From Sphingobium cloacae (lineage in GTDB: Bacteria > Pseudomonadota > Alphaproteobacteria > Sphingomonadales > Sphingomonadaceae): a DNA stretch of 64,000 bases. This document shows, piece after piece, positions 47,140 to 57,605 of the stretch (position 1 is its first letter; every line of letters begins with the position of its first letter). The notes under the pieces are model-generated. The model was not told where the DNA came from and did no database searches. It saw nothing but the letters and a program-made list of their open reading frames with translations. The stretch covers positions 3,227,001-3,291,000 of the forward strand of contig NZ_AP017655.1 of the NCBI RefSeq assembly GCF_002355855.1, in the 5' to 3' direction. The position numbers were made by a program, and so were the translations under genes.

Positions 47140-47420
47140 GCATCATCCCGCCATGGTGCAAAGGGCAATGGAAGCAATCGTTAGACGATGGCTGCTCCTC
47201 CCGCAAGGAAGTCGCATCTCCGCTTATTATGCGGTCCGACCGTCGATTTTCGGGATAAGCTCAGCCTTTCGGGGATTTGACGGCACCTGTTCGACCGCCT
47301 AATGCCGATTCCATCCACCGCGAAGGACGTTCCCCGGCCATGGACCGGCACGCCTGAGAGGAGAGGATTGGCCGCCTCCCAGGATGACGGCGGCATGGAC
47401 TATTATTCAGGAGCAAAGGC

Positions 47421-49019
<1,599 letters not shown>

Positions 49020-49035
49020 CGCGCTGGTTCTTTGG

Positions 49036-49074
49036 AAGAGCCGGGGAGGGGGGCGCCCCTCCCCGGCTCTTTTG
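49036..49074 (+). terminator. Rho-independent terminator after pckA
   Basis: A 16-base perfect stem (AAGAGCCGGGGAGGGG paired with its complement) around a 5-base loop is followed by a T-run. It starts 17 bases after the pckA stop. Confidence 0.9.
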
Positions 49075-49133
49075 CTTTCTGTGGCCGCGCGCAACTGCTA
49101 ATCTGGGTTGCATCAAATCGAGGGAGTCGCCGC

Positions 49134-49451
49134 ATGGGCATGTTTGATGATCTTCTGGGAAATATGGGCGGGCTGGAAGCGGTCGCGGCGAAAATCGGCG
49201 TGTCGCCCGAACAGATGCAGGCGCTGATGACCGAGATCGGCGGCAAGATCGGCGGCGGCGAAACCAGCGTGTCCGCGCTGGCCGAAACGGCGGCGGAGCA
49301 TGGCGTGTCGGCCGACAAGCTGCAGGATCTGCTCAGCCATTTCGGCGGGCCCGAAGCCATTCTGGGCAAGCTGGGCGGCATGTTCGACCGGGATGGCGAC
49401 GGCAATCCGCTCAATGAACTGGGCAGCATCGCCAAGGGCCTTTTCGGATAA
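49134..49451 (+). CDS. Small conserved hypothetical protein
   Basis: A 105-residue protein starting MGMFDDLLGNMGGLEA after an AGGGAG site. It is rich in Gly, Ala and Glu and contains two or three short helices (EQMQALMTEIGGKIGGG, DKLQDLLSHFGGPEAILG) and a DRDGDGNPLNE loop that resembles an EF-hand-like calcium-binding segment. No signal peptide is seen. Function is unknown. It lies directly after the pckA terminator, so it has its own promoter. Confidence 0.75.
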   Translation: MGMFDDLLGNMGGLEAVAAKIGVSPEQMQALMTEIGGKIGGGETSVSALAETAAEHGVSADKLQDLLSHFGGPEAILGKLGGMFDRDGDGNPLNELGSIAKGLFG

Positions 49452-49634
49452 GACGGCAAGGGGGGAGGGCATGTTTCCCGCGCCCCCTTTTCCCCAGCTT
49501 TCGGGCCGACAAGTTTTTTTGGCCTTGCCATCGGTGCTGACAAGCGCCATTTCGGCGCATCATTATTGCGAACGATATGCAACTAGCGCCGTCCGGGCAC
49601 TGGCTTCTCGCATGAATTGGCAAGGATAAAGGTC

Positions 49635-50450
49635 TTGAGCGAAGTGACGATCGAAAAGCCGGTGCTGGAACCGACGGGCGCGCTGAGCGTGGAAACGGTG
49701 CTGTCGGTGCGCCACTGGAACGAACATCTTTTCAGTTTCCGCATCACGCGGCCCGCCAGCTTCCGCTTCCGGTCGGGCGAGTTCGTGATGATCGGCTTGC
49801 AGGGCGACAATGGCAAGCCGCTGCTGCGCGCCTACTCGGTCGCCAGCCCGTCCTGGGACGAGGAGATCGAGTTCCTGTCGATCAAGGTGCAGGACGGCCC
49901 GCTGACTTCCAAACTCCAGCTGATCCAGCCGGGCGACCAGATCTATCTTGGCCGCAAGCCGACGGGCACGCTCGTCACCGACGCGCTGCTGCCGGGCAAG
50001 CGGTTGTTCATGCTCTCGACCGGCACGGGCCTTGCGCCTTTCCTCAGCCTGTCGCGCGACCCGGATGTCTATGAATTTTATGATGAGGTCGTGATCGTCC
50101 ATTCGGTGCGCCGCGTCAGCGACCTGGCCTTCTACGACGAATTGACCGGCAAATGGCCGGAAGACCCGCTGGTCGCCGAACAGGCGGGGCGGCAGTTCCA
50201 CTATGTGCCGACCGTCACGCGCGAACCCTTCCGCAACAATGTCCGCATCGACGCCCTGATCGAGAATGGCAAGCTGTTCGAAGGCATTTCCGGTGCGCCG
50301 AAGTTCGACCCGGAAACCGACCGGGTCATGATGTGCGGCAGCATGGAGATGATCAAGCAGTTCGGCGCCTGGTTCGAGGAGAATGGCTTTGCCGAAGGCT
50401 CCAACGCCGCGCCCGGCGCCTATGTGATCGAGCGCGCTTTCGTCGGCTGA
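49635..50450 (+). CDS. fpr: Ferredoxin--NADP reductase
   Basis: A 271-residue FAD enzyme that transfers electrons between NADPH and ferredoxin or flavodoxin. The FAD-binding RAYSVASPSWDEEIEF and the NADP-binding FMLSTGTGLAPFLSLSRDP are typical, as is the C-terminal YVIERAFVG. The start is probably the TTG at 49635 (MSEVTIEKP) with AAGGA upstream, and an in-frame TTG at 49617 is the alternative. Confidence 0.92.
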   Translation: MSEVTIEKPVLEPTGALSVETVLSVRHWNEHLFSFRITRPASFRFRSGEFVMIGLQGDNGKPLLRAYSVASPSWDEEIEFLSIKVQDGPLTSKLQLIQPGDQIYLGRKPTGTLVTDALLPGKRLFMLSTGTGLAPFLSLSRDPDVYEFYDEVVIVHSVRRVSDLAFYDELTGKWPEDPLVAEQAGRQFHYVPTVTREPFRNNVRIDALIENGKLFEGISGAPKFDPETDRVMMCGSMEMIKQFGAWFEENGFAEGSNAAPGAYVIERAFVG

Positions 50451-50473
50451 TCGCGGGCGACACGTCATGTCAG

Positions 50474-50502
50474 GAAAGGGCTGCCCTGCGCGGCCCTTTT
50501 TT
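50474..50502 (+). terminator. Rho-independent terminator after fpr
   Basis: A GC stem (AAAGGGCTGC with GCGGCCCTTT, one G-T pair) followed by six T residues. It lies 24 bases after the ferredoxin reductase stop. Confidence 0.75.
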
Positions 50503-50582
50503 GGCTATGGTCTGCCGGTGGGCGTGCTGAATGACGGTTGAGGCAAGGTTGGGTTTCCTCCACTCAATCCGAAACCCATCGC

Positions 50583-51125
50583 CTATCCAACCAACCCCGC
50601 GCCCAGCAGAAGCAAGAGCTTCACGTCCAGCGCATAGCCTTGCTCCCGCCATGCACCGATCTGCGCCGTCAGTCTGGCGAGCGGCACGCGATGGACGTGG
50701 ATGTCCTCCCCATCGACGCCGCCGCCATTTCCTGTTCTTTGCAGGTCGTGCGCCCGGAACAGCGTGAAGCTCTCCGACACCATGCCGGGCGAGCTGTAAA
50801 ATTCCCCCAGCGATTCCATCCGGCCCGCGCCATAGCCAGTCTCTTCCTCCAGTTCGCGCATGGCGGCGTCGGCGGCGTCTTCATCCACCGCTCCGTCGCC
50901 GACGAGGCCGGCGGGCAGCTCGATGCACCGCCTGCCCAGCGGGACGCGGAACTGATCCACCAGAATGACGTGGCGGCCCTCCGCATCCTCGTCGATGGCG
51001 AGGATGACGGCCGCCCTGATGTTCCGCGCCCGGCTGACATATTCCCACCGCCCGCGCTTCTTCGCGGTGATGAAGCGGCCGGCCCACATCGTCTCTTCGG
51101 CCGTCGCCATATCCTGTTCGCTCAT
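50583..51125 (-). CDS. NUDIX hydrolase (ADP-ribose pyrophosphatase-like)
   Basis: A 180-residue NUDIX protein. The Nudix box reads GAVDEDAADAAMRELEEETGYG (about residues 78-100), with REXXEE acid residues intact. The upstream VDQFRVPLGRRCIELPAG is typical of ADP-ribose pyrophosphatases. It is the last gene of the lemA-TPM-TPM-nudix run and overlaps the TPM gene by 4 bases. Confidence 0.92.
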   Translation of the reverse strand: MSEQDMATAEETMWAGRFITAKKRGRWEYVSRARNIRAAVILAIDEDAEGRHVILVDQFRVPLGRRCIELPAGLVGDGAVDEDAADAAMRELEEETGYGAGRMESLGEFYSSPGMVSESFTLFRAHDLQRTGNGGGVDGEDIHVHRVPLARLTAQIGAWREQGYALDVKLLLLLGAGLVG

Positions 51126-51805
51126 AATTCGATCAGCCTGTCGGGCAGTTCATTGGGATTGTCCGCGCTCTGGGGGAAATGGGCGGCGAGCACCGCGCCC
51201 ACCTGCGTCACCGCCGCGGCCATGCCCTCGCCGGGACGCCCGTCGCGCACCGCGTCGATTATCGCGGCCATGGCCGCGCCCCATGTTTCGGTGGCCACTC
51301 TTTCATTGATGGCGCTGTCCGCGACGATTTCCGCCCTATGCTCGTCCAGAGAGAGATAGATGAGGACGCCCGTGCGCCCCTTCGTCCGGCCCTGGGCTAC
51401 GGCGCGGAACAGCGCCATGGCCCGTCGGTGGACGCGCCGCGTCTTGGTCGCCGCGGGCGTCAGCGCCATCCGCAGCGGCATCCACGCCAGTGCATAGCGG
51501 ACGGCGAGGAATATCAGGATCAGCAGGCCCAGCAGCACCGTCAGCATCTGCCAGTCGGGCAGTTCATGGTCCCAACTTCCCAGCAGCCATGAACCGAAGG
51601 CGCGCAGACGGGCGGGAAAGGCGGCCGCCAGCGACAGGCCCAGAAAAGTCGCGCCGATGGCCCAATGCAGCCCCGCGTCATGATAGGCGTCGGACCGGCG
51701 CGCGACGATGGTGACGATCTCGCCATCGGTGTCCCGCTCCGCCTCCGCCACGGCTGCGGTCACGCGGTCATGGTCGGCTTCGCTCAGGTGAAGGCGCATC
51801 ACCAT
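51122..51805 (-). CDS. TPM-domain membrane protein
   Basis: A 227-residue protein with an N-terminal cytoplasmic region, two transmembrane helices (about 45-65 and 85-105) and a C-terminal part resembling the TPM fold (GVLIYLSLDEHRAEIVADSAI). It overlaps both neighbours by 4-7 bases and forms an operon with the other TPM protein and LemA. The molecular role is unknown. Confidence 0.82.
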   Translation of the reverse strand: MVMRLHLSEADHDRVTAAVAEAERDTDGEIVTIVARRSDAYHDAGLHWAIGATFLGLSLAAAFPARLRAFGSWLLGSWDHELPDWQMLTVLLGLLILIFLAVRYALAWMPLRMALTPAATKTRRVHRRAMALFRAVAQGRTKGRTGVLIYLSLDEHRAEIVADSAINERVATETWGAAMAAIIDAVRDGRPGEGMAAAVTQVGAVLAAHFPQSADNPNELPDRLIEL

Positions 51806-52614
51806 CCCCCCGACGCGCCGCCGCCGCCGAAGCTGCCGCCGCCGCCCGAAAAGCCGCCTCCGCCACCCCAGCCGCCGCCACCGCCCCAGCCGGAGCCGCT
51901 GTCATGCCAGCTATGATCGGAAGGGCCCCAGAGGATCACCGGCCCCGCGCCGCCCCGATAGCGGCGACCGCCCTTGCTCCGTCCGGCGATCATCGCGGCG
52001 AAGACGATGACGAGCACGACGATCCAGAAGATCGCCATCACCGTGCCGCCATCGCCGCCGCTCTGCCGCTCCTGCGCCGCCGCGGCCTGCGCGCGGGCTT
52101 GCGCTTCTTCGGGGGGCAGGGCGAGCAGCGTGCCGATCTCCTCCGCGCCCGCCGCGATGCCGCCCGCCATGTCGCCGGCCTTGAAGCGCGGCGTGATCGT
52201 GTTGCGGATGATCTGGGAGGAAAGGGCGTCGGTCAACAGGCCCTCCAGCCCATAGCCCACCTCTATGCGGACGCGGCGCTCATTGGGCGCGACGATCAGC
52301 AGCGCGCCGTCATTCTTCTCCTTGTCGCCGATCCCCCATTCCCGGCCCAACCGATAGCCGAAGTCGGAAATGTCATAGCCCTGAAGGTCCGGGATGGTCG
52401 CGACCACCACCTGCCGCCCGCTCTGCTGCTCCAGCGCGGCGAGCCGCTGGTCGAGCGCCTGTTCCTGCGCGGGAGCGAGCAGCCCGGCCTCATCCACCAC
52501 CCGGCCGGTCAGCTTGGGGAAAGTCTGCGCCTGGGCTACCGGCGCGAAAACCGGAACGCCCGCCGCTGGCGCGAACGCCAGCAACATCAGGATCAGGAGA
52601 AGACGGCGGAGCAT
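51799..52614 (-). CDS. TPM-domain protein with a glycine-rich tail
   Basis: A 271-residue exported protein. A signal peptide (LLLILMLLAFAPAAGVPVFAPVAQA) precedes the TPM domain (about 38-165: RVVDEAGLLAPAQEQALDQRL, NDGALLIVAPNERRVRIEVGYGLEG). One transmembrane helix (VMAIFWIVVLVIVFAAMIAG) and a C-terminal Gly/Ser/Trp-rich tail (about 235-271) follow. It usually pairs with LemA genes. Low-complexity ends of this kind are normal in the family. Confidence 0.9.
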   Translation of the reverse strand: MLRRLLLILMLLAFAPAAGVPVFAPVAQAQTFPKLTGRVVDEAGLLAPAQEQALDQRLAALEQQSGRQVVVATIPDLQGYDISDFGYRLGREWGIGDKEKNDGALLIVAPNERRVRIEVGYGLEGLLTDALSSQIIRNTITPRFKAGDMAGGIAAGAEEIGTLLALPPEEAQARAQAAAAQERQSGGDGGTVMAIFWIVVLVIVFAAMIAGRSKGGRRYRGGAGPVILWGPSDHSWHDSGSGWGGGGGWGGGGGFSGGGGSFGGGGASGGW

Positions 52615-52621
52615 CGTTGGA

Positions 52622-53224
52622 TCAGTTGCCGAAATCGACCTTCGGCGCTTCTTCCGCGCCCGGCGTCGTCGCCTGGAACGGCGTCATGGGCTTGGCGCCA
52701 TGGATCAGCTTTGCGCCGATCGCGTCCGGGAAGGTGCGGATGCGCGTATTATAGGCGCGCACGGCCTCATTATAGTCGCGGATCGCCACGGCGATGCGGT
52801 TTTCGGTCCCCTCCAGTTGCGATTGCAGGTCGAGGAAATTCTGGTTGGTCTTGAGGTCGGGATAGGCTTCGACCGTGGCGAGCAGGCGGCCAAGGCCCTG
52901 CGACAATTGCGCCTGTGCCTGCTGGAACTGCTGCACCTTGGCGGGATCGGACAGGTCGTTGGCGCTGACCTGGACGGAGGTCGCCTTGGCGCGGGCTTCC
53001 GTCACGCGGACCAGCGTGTCCTGCTCCTGCTTGCCCGCGGCCTTCACCGTGGCGACGAGGTTGCCGACCAGGTTCGACCGGCGCTGATATTGCGCCTGCA
53101 CGTCGGCCCATTTGGCCTTGGCGACTTCCTCGGCGGCGGGAACGCTGTTGATCCCGCAGGCCGACAGCGCAAGCGCGCCCAGCACGGGCAGGAAAATGGC
53201 ACGAAGGCGGGAGAAGCTAGGCAT
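52622..53224 (-). CDS. lemA: LemA family lipoprotein
   Basis: A 200-residue protein with a lipoprotein signal (FLPVLGALALSACGIN) and a long helical domain: AEEVAKAKWADVQAQYQRRSNL, LVGNLVATVKAAG and YPDLKTNQNFLDLQSQLEGTENRI are the LemA hallmarks. ATG 53224 is preferred, and a longer ORF to 53452 has no conserved N-terminus. It is the first gene of the operon with the two TPM genes. Confidence 0.92.
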   Translation of the reverse strand: MPSFSRLRAIFLPVLGALALSACGINSVPAAEEVAKAKWADVQAQYQRRSNLVGNLVATVKAAGKQEQDTLVRVTEARAKATSVQVSANDLSDPAKVQQFQQAQAQLSQGLGRLLATVEAYPDLKTNQNFLDLQSQLEGTENRIAVAIRDYNEAVRAYNTRIRTFPDAIGAKLIHGAKPMTPFQATTPGAEEAPKVDFGN

Positions 53225-53327
53225 GGAATATCCTCTGCTCATGTTTCGTCCGTTGAAATAGGCGGTTGTCCCATCGCGCGCAACGGCGCATGTGTGCGAC
53301 ATCGAAAGGAAATTGAGGGGTTTGACC

Positions 53328-53756
53328 ATGGGTCTTGTTTCCGAGTTCAAGGCTTTCATCAATCGCGGCAATGTGATGGACCTGGCCGTCGGCGTCATCA
53401 TCGGCGGCGCGTTCGCGACCATCACCAAGTCGCTGACCGATGATCTGATCATGCCGGTGATCGGTTATCTGTTCGGCGGGGCGGACTTTTCCGGATACTT
53501 CCTCCGGCTGGGCGCGATCCCGGCCGGTTTCAAGGGCAATCCGGAAAGCTATGCCGATCTGAAGGCGGCGGGCGTCGCCATGTTCGGATGGGGCGAGTTC
53601 CTGACGGTCCTCGTCAACTTCCTGATCCTGGCCTTCATCATCTTCCTGCTGATGAAGTTCGTCAACCGCGTGATGGCGAAGCCCGAAGAGGCCGCCGCAG
53701 GGCCGTCCGAGGAGGTTCTGCTGCTGCGGGAAATCCGGGATTCGCTGAAAAAATAA
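53328..53756 (+). CDS. mscL: Large-conductance mechanosensitive channel
   Basis: A 142-residue inner-membrane channel. The conserved N-terminal [25 protein letters not shown] is the first transmembrane gating helix, and [19 protein letters not shown] is the second. The C-terminal helix ([13 protein letters not shown]) is the cytoplasmic bundle. The start at 53328 is the conserved methionine. Length is normal. Confidence 0.97.
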   Translation: MGLVSEFKAFINRGNVMDLAVGVIIGGAFATITKSLTDDLIMPVIGYLFGGADFSGYFLRLGAIPAGFKGNPESYADLKAAGVAMFGWGEFLTVLVNFLILAFIIFLLMKFVNRVMAKPEEAAAGPSEEVLLLREIRDSLKK

Positions 53757-53902
53757 GAGAGAATGCGATGAACCGAGCGGCGGAGGGGAACCATCCGCCG
53801 CCCGGCCTGTTGATCGCGATCAGGGTAGGGGACGGCCTGGCGTCGCTTTCCACCCGTGCCGAAAGACGTCAGCCCAAAGGGGGCGCAACAGGAGAATACG
53901 CC

Positions 53903-54178
53903 GTGAAAACCATCGTTACAGTCCTTGGCCTTGCCAGCATGATCGCGCTTGCGGCATGCGATTCCAAGCAGGAAAACACGGTCGAGAACGCATACGAGAA
54001 TCAGGCGGACGCACTCGACAACCAGGCGGCGAACATGGAATCGCTGGCCGACAATCTGTCCGGCAGCGCCGAAAATGCGGCGGAAAACGCCGCCGACGTG
54101 CTGGAGAACAAGGCCGACGCGACCCGCAACGCCGGCGAGGCAGCCGCCGAAGCGGTGGAAAAGAACGAAAAGAAGTAA
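53903..54178 (+). CDS. Small lipoprotein, Ala/Glu/Asn-rich
   Basis: A 91-residue exported lipoprotein. The GTG start with AGGAGA upstream gives a lipobox MIALAAC at the end of a short hydrophobic signal. The mature part is a repeated NxxENxAD-like helix (ENAYENQADALDNQAANMES, GSAENAAENAADVLENK). Longer in-frame starts upstream overlap the mscL stop and lack a signal. Function is unknown, and small periplasmic helical lipoproteins of this kind are common in sphingomonads. Confidence 0.8.
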   Translation: MKTIVTVLGLASMIALAACDSKQENTVENAYENQADALDNQAANMESLADNLSGSAENAAENAADVLENKADATRNAGEAAAEAVEKNEKK

Positions 54179-54204
54179 TTCTTCGTTCGCGGCCGTGGCC
54201 GCAC

Positions 54205-54237
54205 GGGCGTCGCGATCGGATCGCGGCGCCCTTTTTC
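54205..54237 (+). terminator. Rho-independent terminator after the small lipoprotein
   Basis: A GC-rich stem (GGGCG..CGCGATC pairing with GATCGCG..CGCCC) is followed by TTTTTCTT. It lies 26 bases after the stop and 64 bases before the cheA start. Confidence 0.85.
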
Positions 54238-54301
54238 TTGTCTTTAACGCCCTCTTAACCACGCATGGCCATGGTATCGCCCGCATATATGGGGCGTGGG
54301 A

Positions 54302-56668
54302 ATGGACGAACTCCTTCAGGAATTCATATCGGAAACGCAAGAAACCCTGGAGGCGCTTGCGGGAGAGGTCGTCGCCTGGGAAGCCGACCCGTCCGATCGC
54401 GACCGGCTGGACGCGATCTTCCGATTCTTCCATACCGTGAAGGGCAGTTGCGGTTTCCTGCACCTGCCCCGTTTCGAACGCCTGAGCCATGCGGCCGAAG
54501 ACGTGCTGTCCGACATCCGCGCGGGAAAACGCCAGCCCGACGCGGACACGGTGACCGCCGTTCTGGGCATCATGGACCGCATCGCCGAACTGACGCACGC
54601 CATCGCGGTCGGCGCGCCGCTCGCGCAGGAGGATGACGATTATCTCGTCGCCGCCCTGGCCGCGCGGGATGCCGGACCCGTTCAGCCCGATGCCCCAGCC
54701 GTCGCGATCCATCAGGGCGCAGGCCCGCAAGGCGCCGCGACACAGGCGCCGCCCCGCACGATCCGCCTGCCGCTGACGCTGATCGACCAACTGATGAACG
54801 GCGTGTCGGACATGGTGCTGGCCCGCAACGAACTGGCCCGCCAGTTGCGCGACAGGGCCAGCGATCCCGCGCTGGAGGGGGCGTTCGAGCGGCTGTCCGC
54901 CTGCGTCGCCGACATGCGCGATGCGATTTCGCGCACGCGCATGCAGCGGATCGAGCGGCTGTTCGCGGCCATTCCCCGCACCGTGCGCGACCTCAGCCGC
55001 GATCTCGGCAAGCGGATCGACCTGGGCCTTGAAGGGGGCGATGTCGAGATGGATCGGGAAATGGTCGAGATGGTGGTGGACCCGCTCGTCCATATCGTCC
55101 GCAACAGCATCGACCATGGAATAGAAACCCCCGAACGCCGCCGCGCGCTGGGCAAGCCGGAAACCGGCCGGCTGCGGCTGGAAGCGCGCCAGTCCGGCAA
55201 CCAGATCGTCATAGAGATCAGCGACGACGGCGCGGGCATCGACACGGGGCGTCTGGTCGAGAAGGCCCTTGCCGCCGGGAGGCTGACGCCGGACGCCGCC
55301 GCGCGCATGAGCGAGGCGGAGAAACTGGACCTCATTTTCCAGCCGGGCCTTTCGACTGCGCAGGCGGTGACGGCCATTTCCGGCCGCGGGGTGGGGATGG
55401 ACGTGGTCCGCGCCAATATCGAGCGCATCGGCGGCACCATCGGGCTGGACAATCATCCGGGGCAGGGCCTGCGCATCACCCTGCGCGTACCGCTGACCCT
55501 GACGATCATCCCCGGCCTCGTCCTGCGTGCGGGCGGCCTCGATTTCGCGATTCCCCGGGCGTCCGTGGTCGAAATCCTCCACGATACCAGCAACATGCTT
55601 CGGATCGACGAGGTGGGCGGGGCGAAGATCGCGACGATCCGCGATGTCCGCCACTCGATGATCGATCTGGAGGATATTCTGGCCCTTCCCGTTCCCGCCC
55701 AGCCGGAACCGCGCGCGCTGATGGTCGTCCGCTCGGCCAGCGGCTTTCCCTTCGCGCTCGGCGTATCGGCGGTGGAAAATCATGAGGAACTGGTGATCCG
55801 ACCCGCGTCCCCGCTCGTGATGGCGAGTGGCATCTATGCCGGGATGACGCTGCCCGACAATGGCAGGCCGATGCTGCTGCTGGACGCCACCGGCCTTGCC
55901 CGCAAGGCGTCCCTGCCGGAGACCGCGGAACAGCCCGTCGCCGCCAGCGACGACGAAAAGACGGACGTCAGCGATGGCGTGGAAATGGTCGCGGCGCTGC
56001 GGTTCGAGGCGCTTTCCGGCGAGCGCCGCCTGCTCCAGCTATCCCTGATCGATCGGGTGGAGGAACTGGAGGCGAATCTGTTCGGCCGCTCGGGCGGCCA
56101 CGGCTTTGTGCGGCTGGAAGGCCGGATCGTCCCTGTCATCAACGATTGCCATGGCCTTGGGCGGGATCGCATTTCGGTCCTCCGCCTGCGCGATGGCGCG
56201 CGGGAAGCCTATTATGCGGTCGGCGCGGTGCTGGATATCGTCAGGATGCCCGCCGTCCCCGACATGATCGCCATGCATGGCCATCTGAGCGGCGTAAGCG
56301 TGGTGGAGGGAGAGCATCTGGAAGTCGTGAATCCCTTCGCCCTGTTCGCATCGCTGCCGGGCGAAGCGCCAGCCCGCAGCCGTTGCGTGCTGGCCGATGC
56401 GGAGGATGGATGGGCGCGTGAGATCCTCGCCCCGCTGCTCCGCCATGCGGGGTATGACGTCCTCATGGGCCTGCCCGATGGCGAGGCGGTCGATCCGTCC
56501 GATATCGTGCTGTGCACCACGTCCGATGCGGCGCAGGCGGCGGATCTGCTGGGATGCCGGACCGTTCGGTTGCGCGCCGCTCCGCAGCCTTCGGGGCCGC
56601 AGGACGCCAGCATCTATCGCTATGATCAGGACGCCCTGATGGCGGCCATCGCGGGAGCACGCCGATGA
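54302..56668 (+). CDS. cheA: Chemotaxis histidine kinase CheA with an unusual C-terminal half
   Basis: A 788-residue CheA. The Hpt domain holds HTVKGSCGFLHLPRF (phospho-His about 45). The dimerisation helix (IRLPLTLIDQLMNGVSDMVLARNELARQL), the ATPase boxes (VRNSIDHGIETPERRR, ISDDGAGID, GRGVGMDVVRANI) and a CheW-like domain (about 405-545) follow. After that come a second CheW-like region (about 565-690) and a short REC-like tail (about 695-788, CVLADAEDGWAREILAPLLRHAGYDV) with weak conservation. ATG 54302 is preferred over GTG 54296. It is the first gene of a che operon. Confidence 0.92.
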   Translation: MDELLQEFISETQETLEALAGEVVAWEADPSDRDRLDAIFRFFHTVKGSCGFLHLPRFERLSHAAEDVLSDIRAGKRQPDADTVTAVLGIMDRIAELTHAIAVGAPLAQEDDDYLVAALAARDAGPVQPDAPAVAIHQGAGPQGAATQAPPRTIRLPLTLIDQLMNGVSDMVLARNELARQLRDRASDPALEGAFERLSACVADMRDAISRTRMQRIERLFAAIPRTVRDLSRDLGKRIDLGLEGGDVEMDREMVEMVVDPLVHIVRNSIDHGIETPERRRALGKPETGRLRLEARQSGNQIVIEISDDGAGIDTGRLVEKALAAGRLTPDAAARMSEAEKLDLIFQPGLSTAQAVTAISGRGVGMDVVRANIERIGGTIGLDNHPGQGLRITLRVPLTLTIIPGLVLRAGGLDFAIPRASVVEILHDTSNMLRIDEVGGAKIATIRDVRHSMIDLEDILALPVPAQPEPRALMVVRSASGFPFALGVSAVENHEELVIRPASPLVMASGIYAGMTLPDNGRPMLLLDATGLARKASLPETAEQPVAASDDEKTDVSDGVEMVAALRFEALSGERRLLQLSLIDRVEELEANLFGRSGGHGFVRLEGRIVPVINDCHGLGRDRISVLRLRDGAREAYYAVGAVLDIVRMPAVPDMIAMHGHLSGVSVVEGEHLEVVNPFALFASLPGEAPARSRCVLADAEDGWAREILAPLLRHAGYDVLMGLPDGEAVDPSDIVLCTTSDAAQAADLLGCRTVRLRAAPQPSGPQDASIYRYDQDALMAAIAGARR

Positions 56669-57102
56669 AACAACTCTATCTCTTCGCGACCCTTGCGGGC
56701 GCGCGGGTGGCGATCGCGGCGGACGAAATGGAGGCCGTGGTCCGCCTGGCCGATATTGCGCCGGTGCCCGGCCTTGGCGCTCATGTCGCCGGACTGTCCG
56801 CCCTGCGCAGCCGCGTCCTGACGGTTCTCGACATTGCCGCGCTGATATATGGAACGCCCTCCTCTTCGGAACGGCGGCCTTTGGCCGTCATCGCCGAGAT
56901 CGGCGGGCATGGCTATGCGCTGATGGTCGAGGGGGTGTCCGACATCTGCCGCGCGCCCGGCGGGGAACTGCCCTTGCGCGGCCAGCTCGATCCGGCATGG
57001 CGGCCCTATGCCCGCGCCATCGTGGAGCATGACGGGGTTCCCTGGCTGCTGGTTTCGCCCGCCGCTTTGCTCGAAAACAGCGCCGTGGATCAGGCGGCAT
57101 GA
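56665..57102 (+). CDS. cheW: Chemotaxis coupling protein CheW
   Basis: A 145-residue CheW. LYLFATLAGARVAIAADEMEAVVRL and HVAGLSALRSRVLTVLDIAALI are the SH3-like barrel signatures. It couples receptors to CheA. The start overlaps the cheA stop by 4 bases, so the pair is translationally coupled. Confidence 0.92.
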   Translation: MKQLYLFATLAGARVAIAADEMEAVVRLADIAPVPGLGAHVAGLSALRSRVLTVLDIAALIYGTPSSSERRPLAVIAEIGGHGYALMVEGVSDICRAPGGELPLRGQLDPAWRPYARAIVEHDGVPWLLVSPAALLENSAVDQAA

Positions 57103-57184
57103 AGAAATTACCCATGTTTACCATTTACTTGGCTTTCGATCCTAGGGTCGCGCGCTCGACACGGGAAAATGCAAGGGACGCTTC

Positions 57185-57550
57185 ATGAAAAACTGTCTGG
57201 TGGTCGATGACTCCAAGGTCATCCGCAAGGTGGCTCGCCACATACTCGAATCGCTCGACCTCACGGTCCGCGAAGCGGTGGACGGGCGCGATGCGCTGGC
57301 CCAGTGCGAAGACCATGCTCCGGACGTGGTCCTGCTCGACTGGAACATGCCGGTGATGAGCGGCATGGAATTTCTCCAGGCCCTTCCCAACGCCAATATC
57401 GCGACGCGGCCCAAGGTCATATTCTGCACCACCGAAAACGGCATCGGCCATATCAAGGCGGCGGTGGAGGCGGGGGCCGACGAATATGTGATGAAGCCCT
57501 TCGACCGCGAAACCCTGGAAAGCAAGCTGGCCATCGTCGGCGTGATCTGA
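57185..57550 (+). CDS. cheY: Chemotaxis response regulator CheY
   Basis: A 121-residue single-domain receiver. Acidic pocket residues are in CLVVDDSKVIRK, the phosphorylated Asp is in VLLDWNMPVMSGMEFL (about residue 53), and the conserved lysine is in YVMKPFDRETLE. It relays CheA phosphate to the flagellar motor. It lies in the che operon. Confidence 0.95.
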   Translation: MKNCLVVDDSKVIRKVARHILESLDLTVREAVDGRDALAQCEDHAPDVVLLDWNMPVMSGMEFLQALPNANIATRPKVIFCTTENGIGHIKAAVEAGADEYVMKPFDRETLESKLAIVGVI

Positions 57551-57605
57551 AGGGCCGGCGGCCGCCCTTCTTCCCCCCTTGTCCTTGTCCGAAAGCCCTT
57601 CGTTC

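Noticed and set aside
49451-49505. Terminator after the small protein at 49134-49451
   Set aside because: The G-run and C-run could pair, but the stem is interrupted and the loop is large. The evidence is too weak to list it.
53549-55783. A 744-residue minus-strand open frame opposite mscL and cheA
   Set aside because: No domain is visible and the plus strand carries well-defined mscL and cheA. It is a composition artefact.
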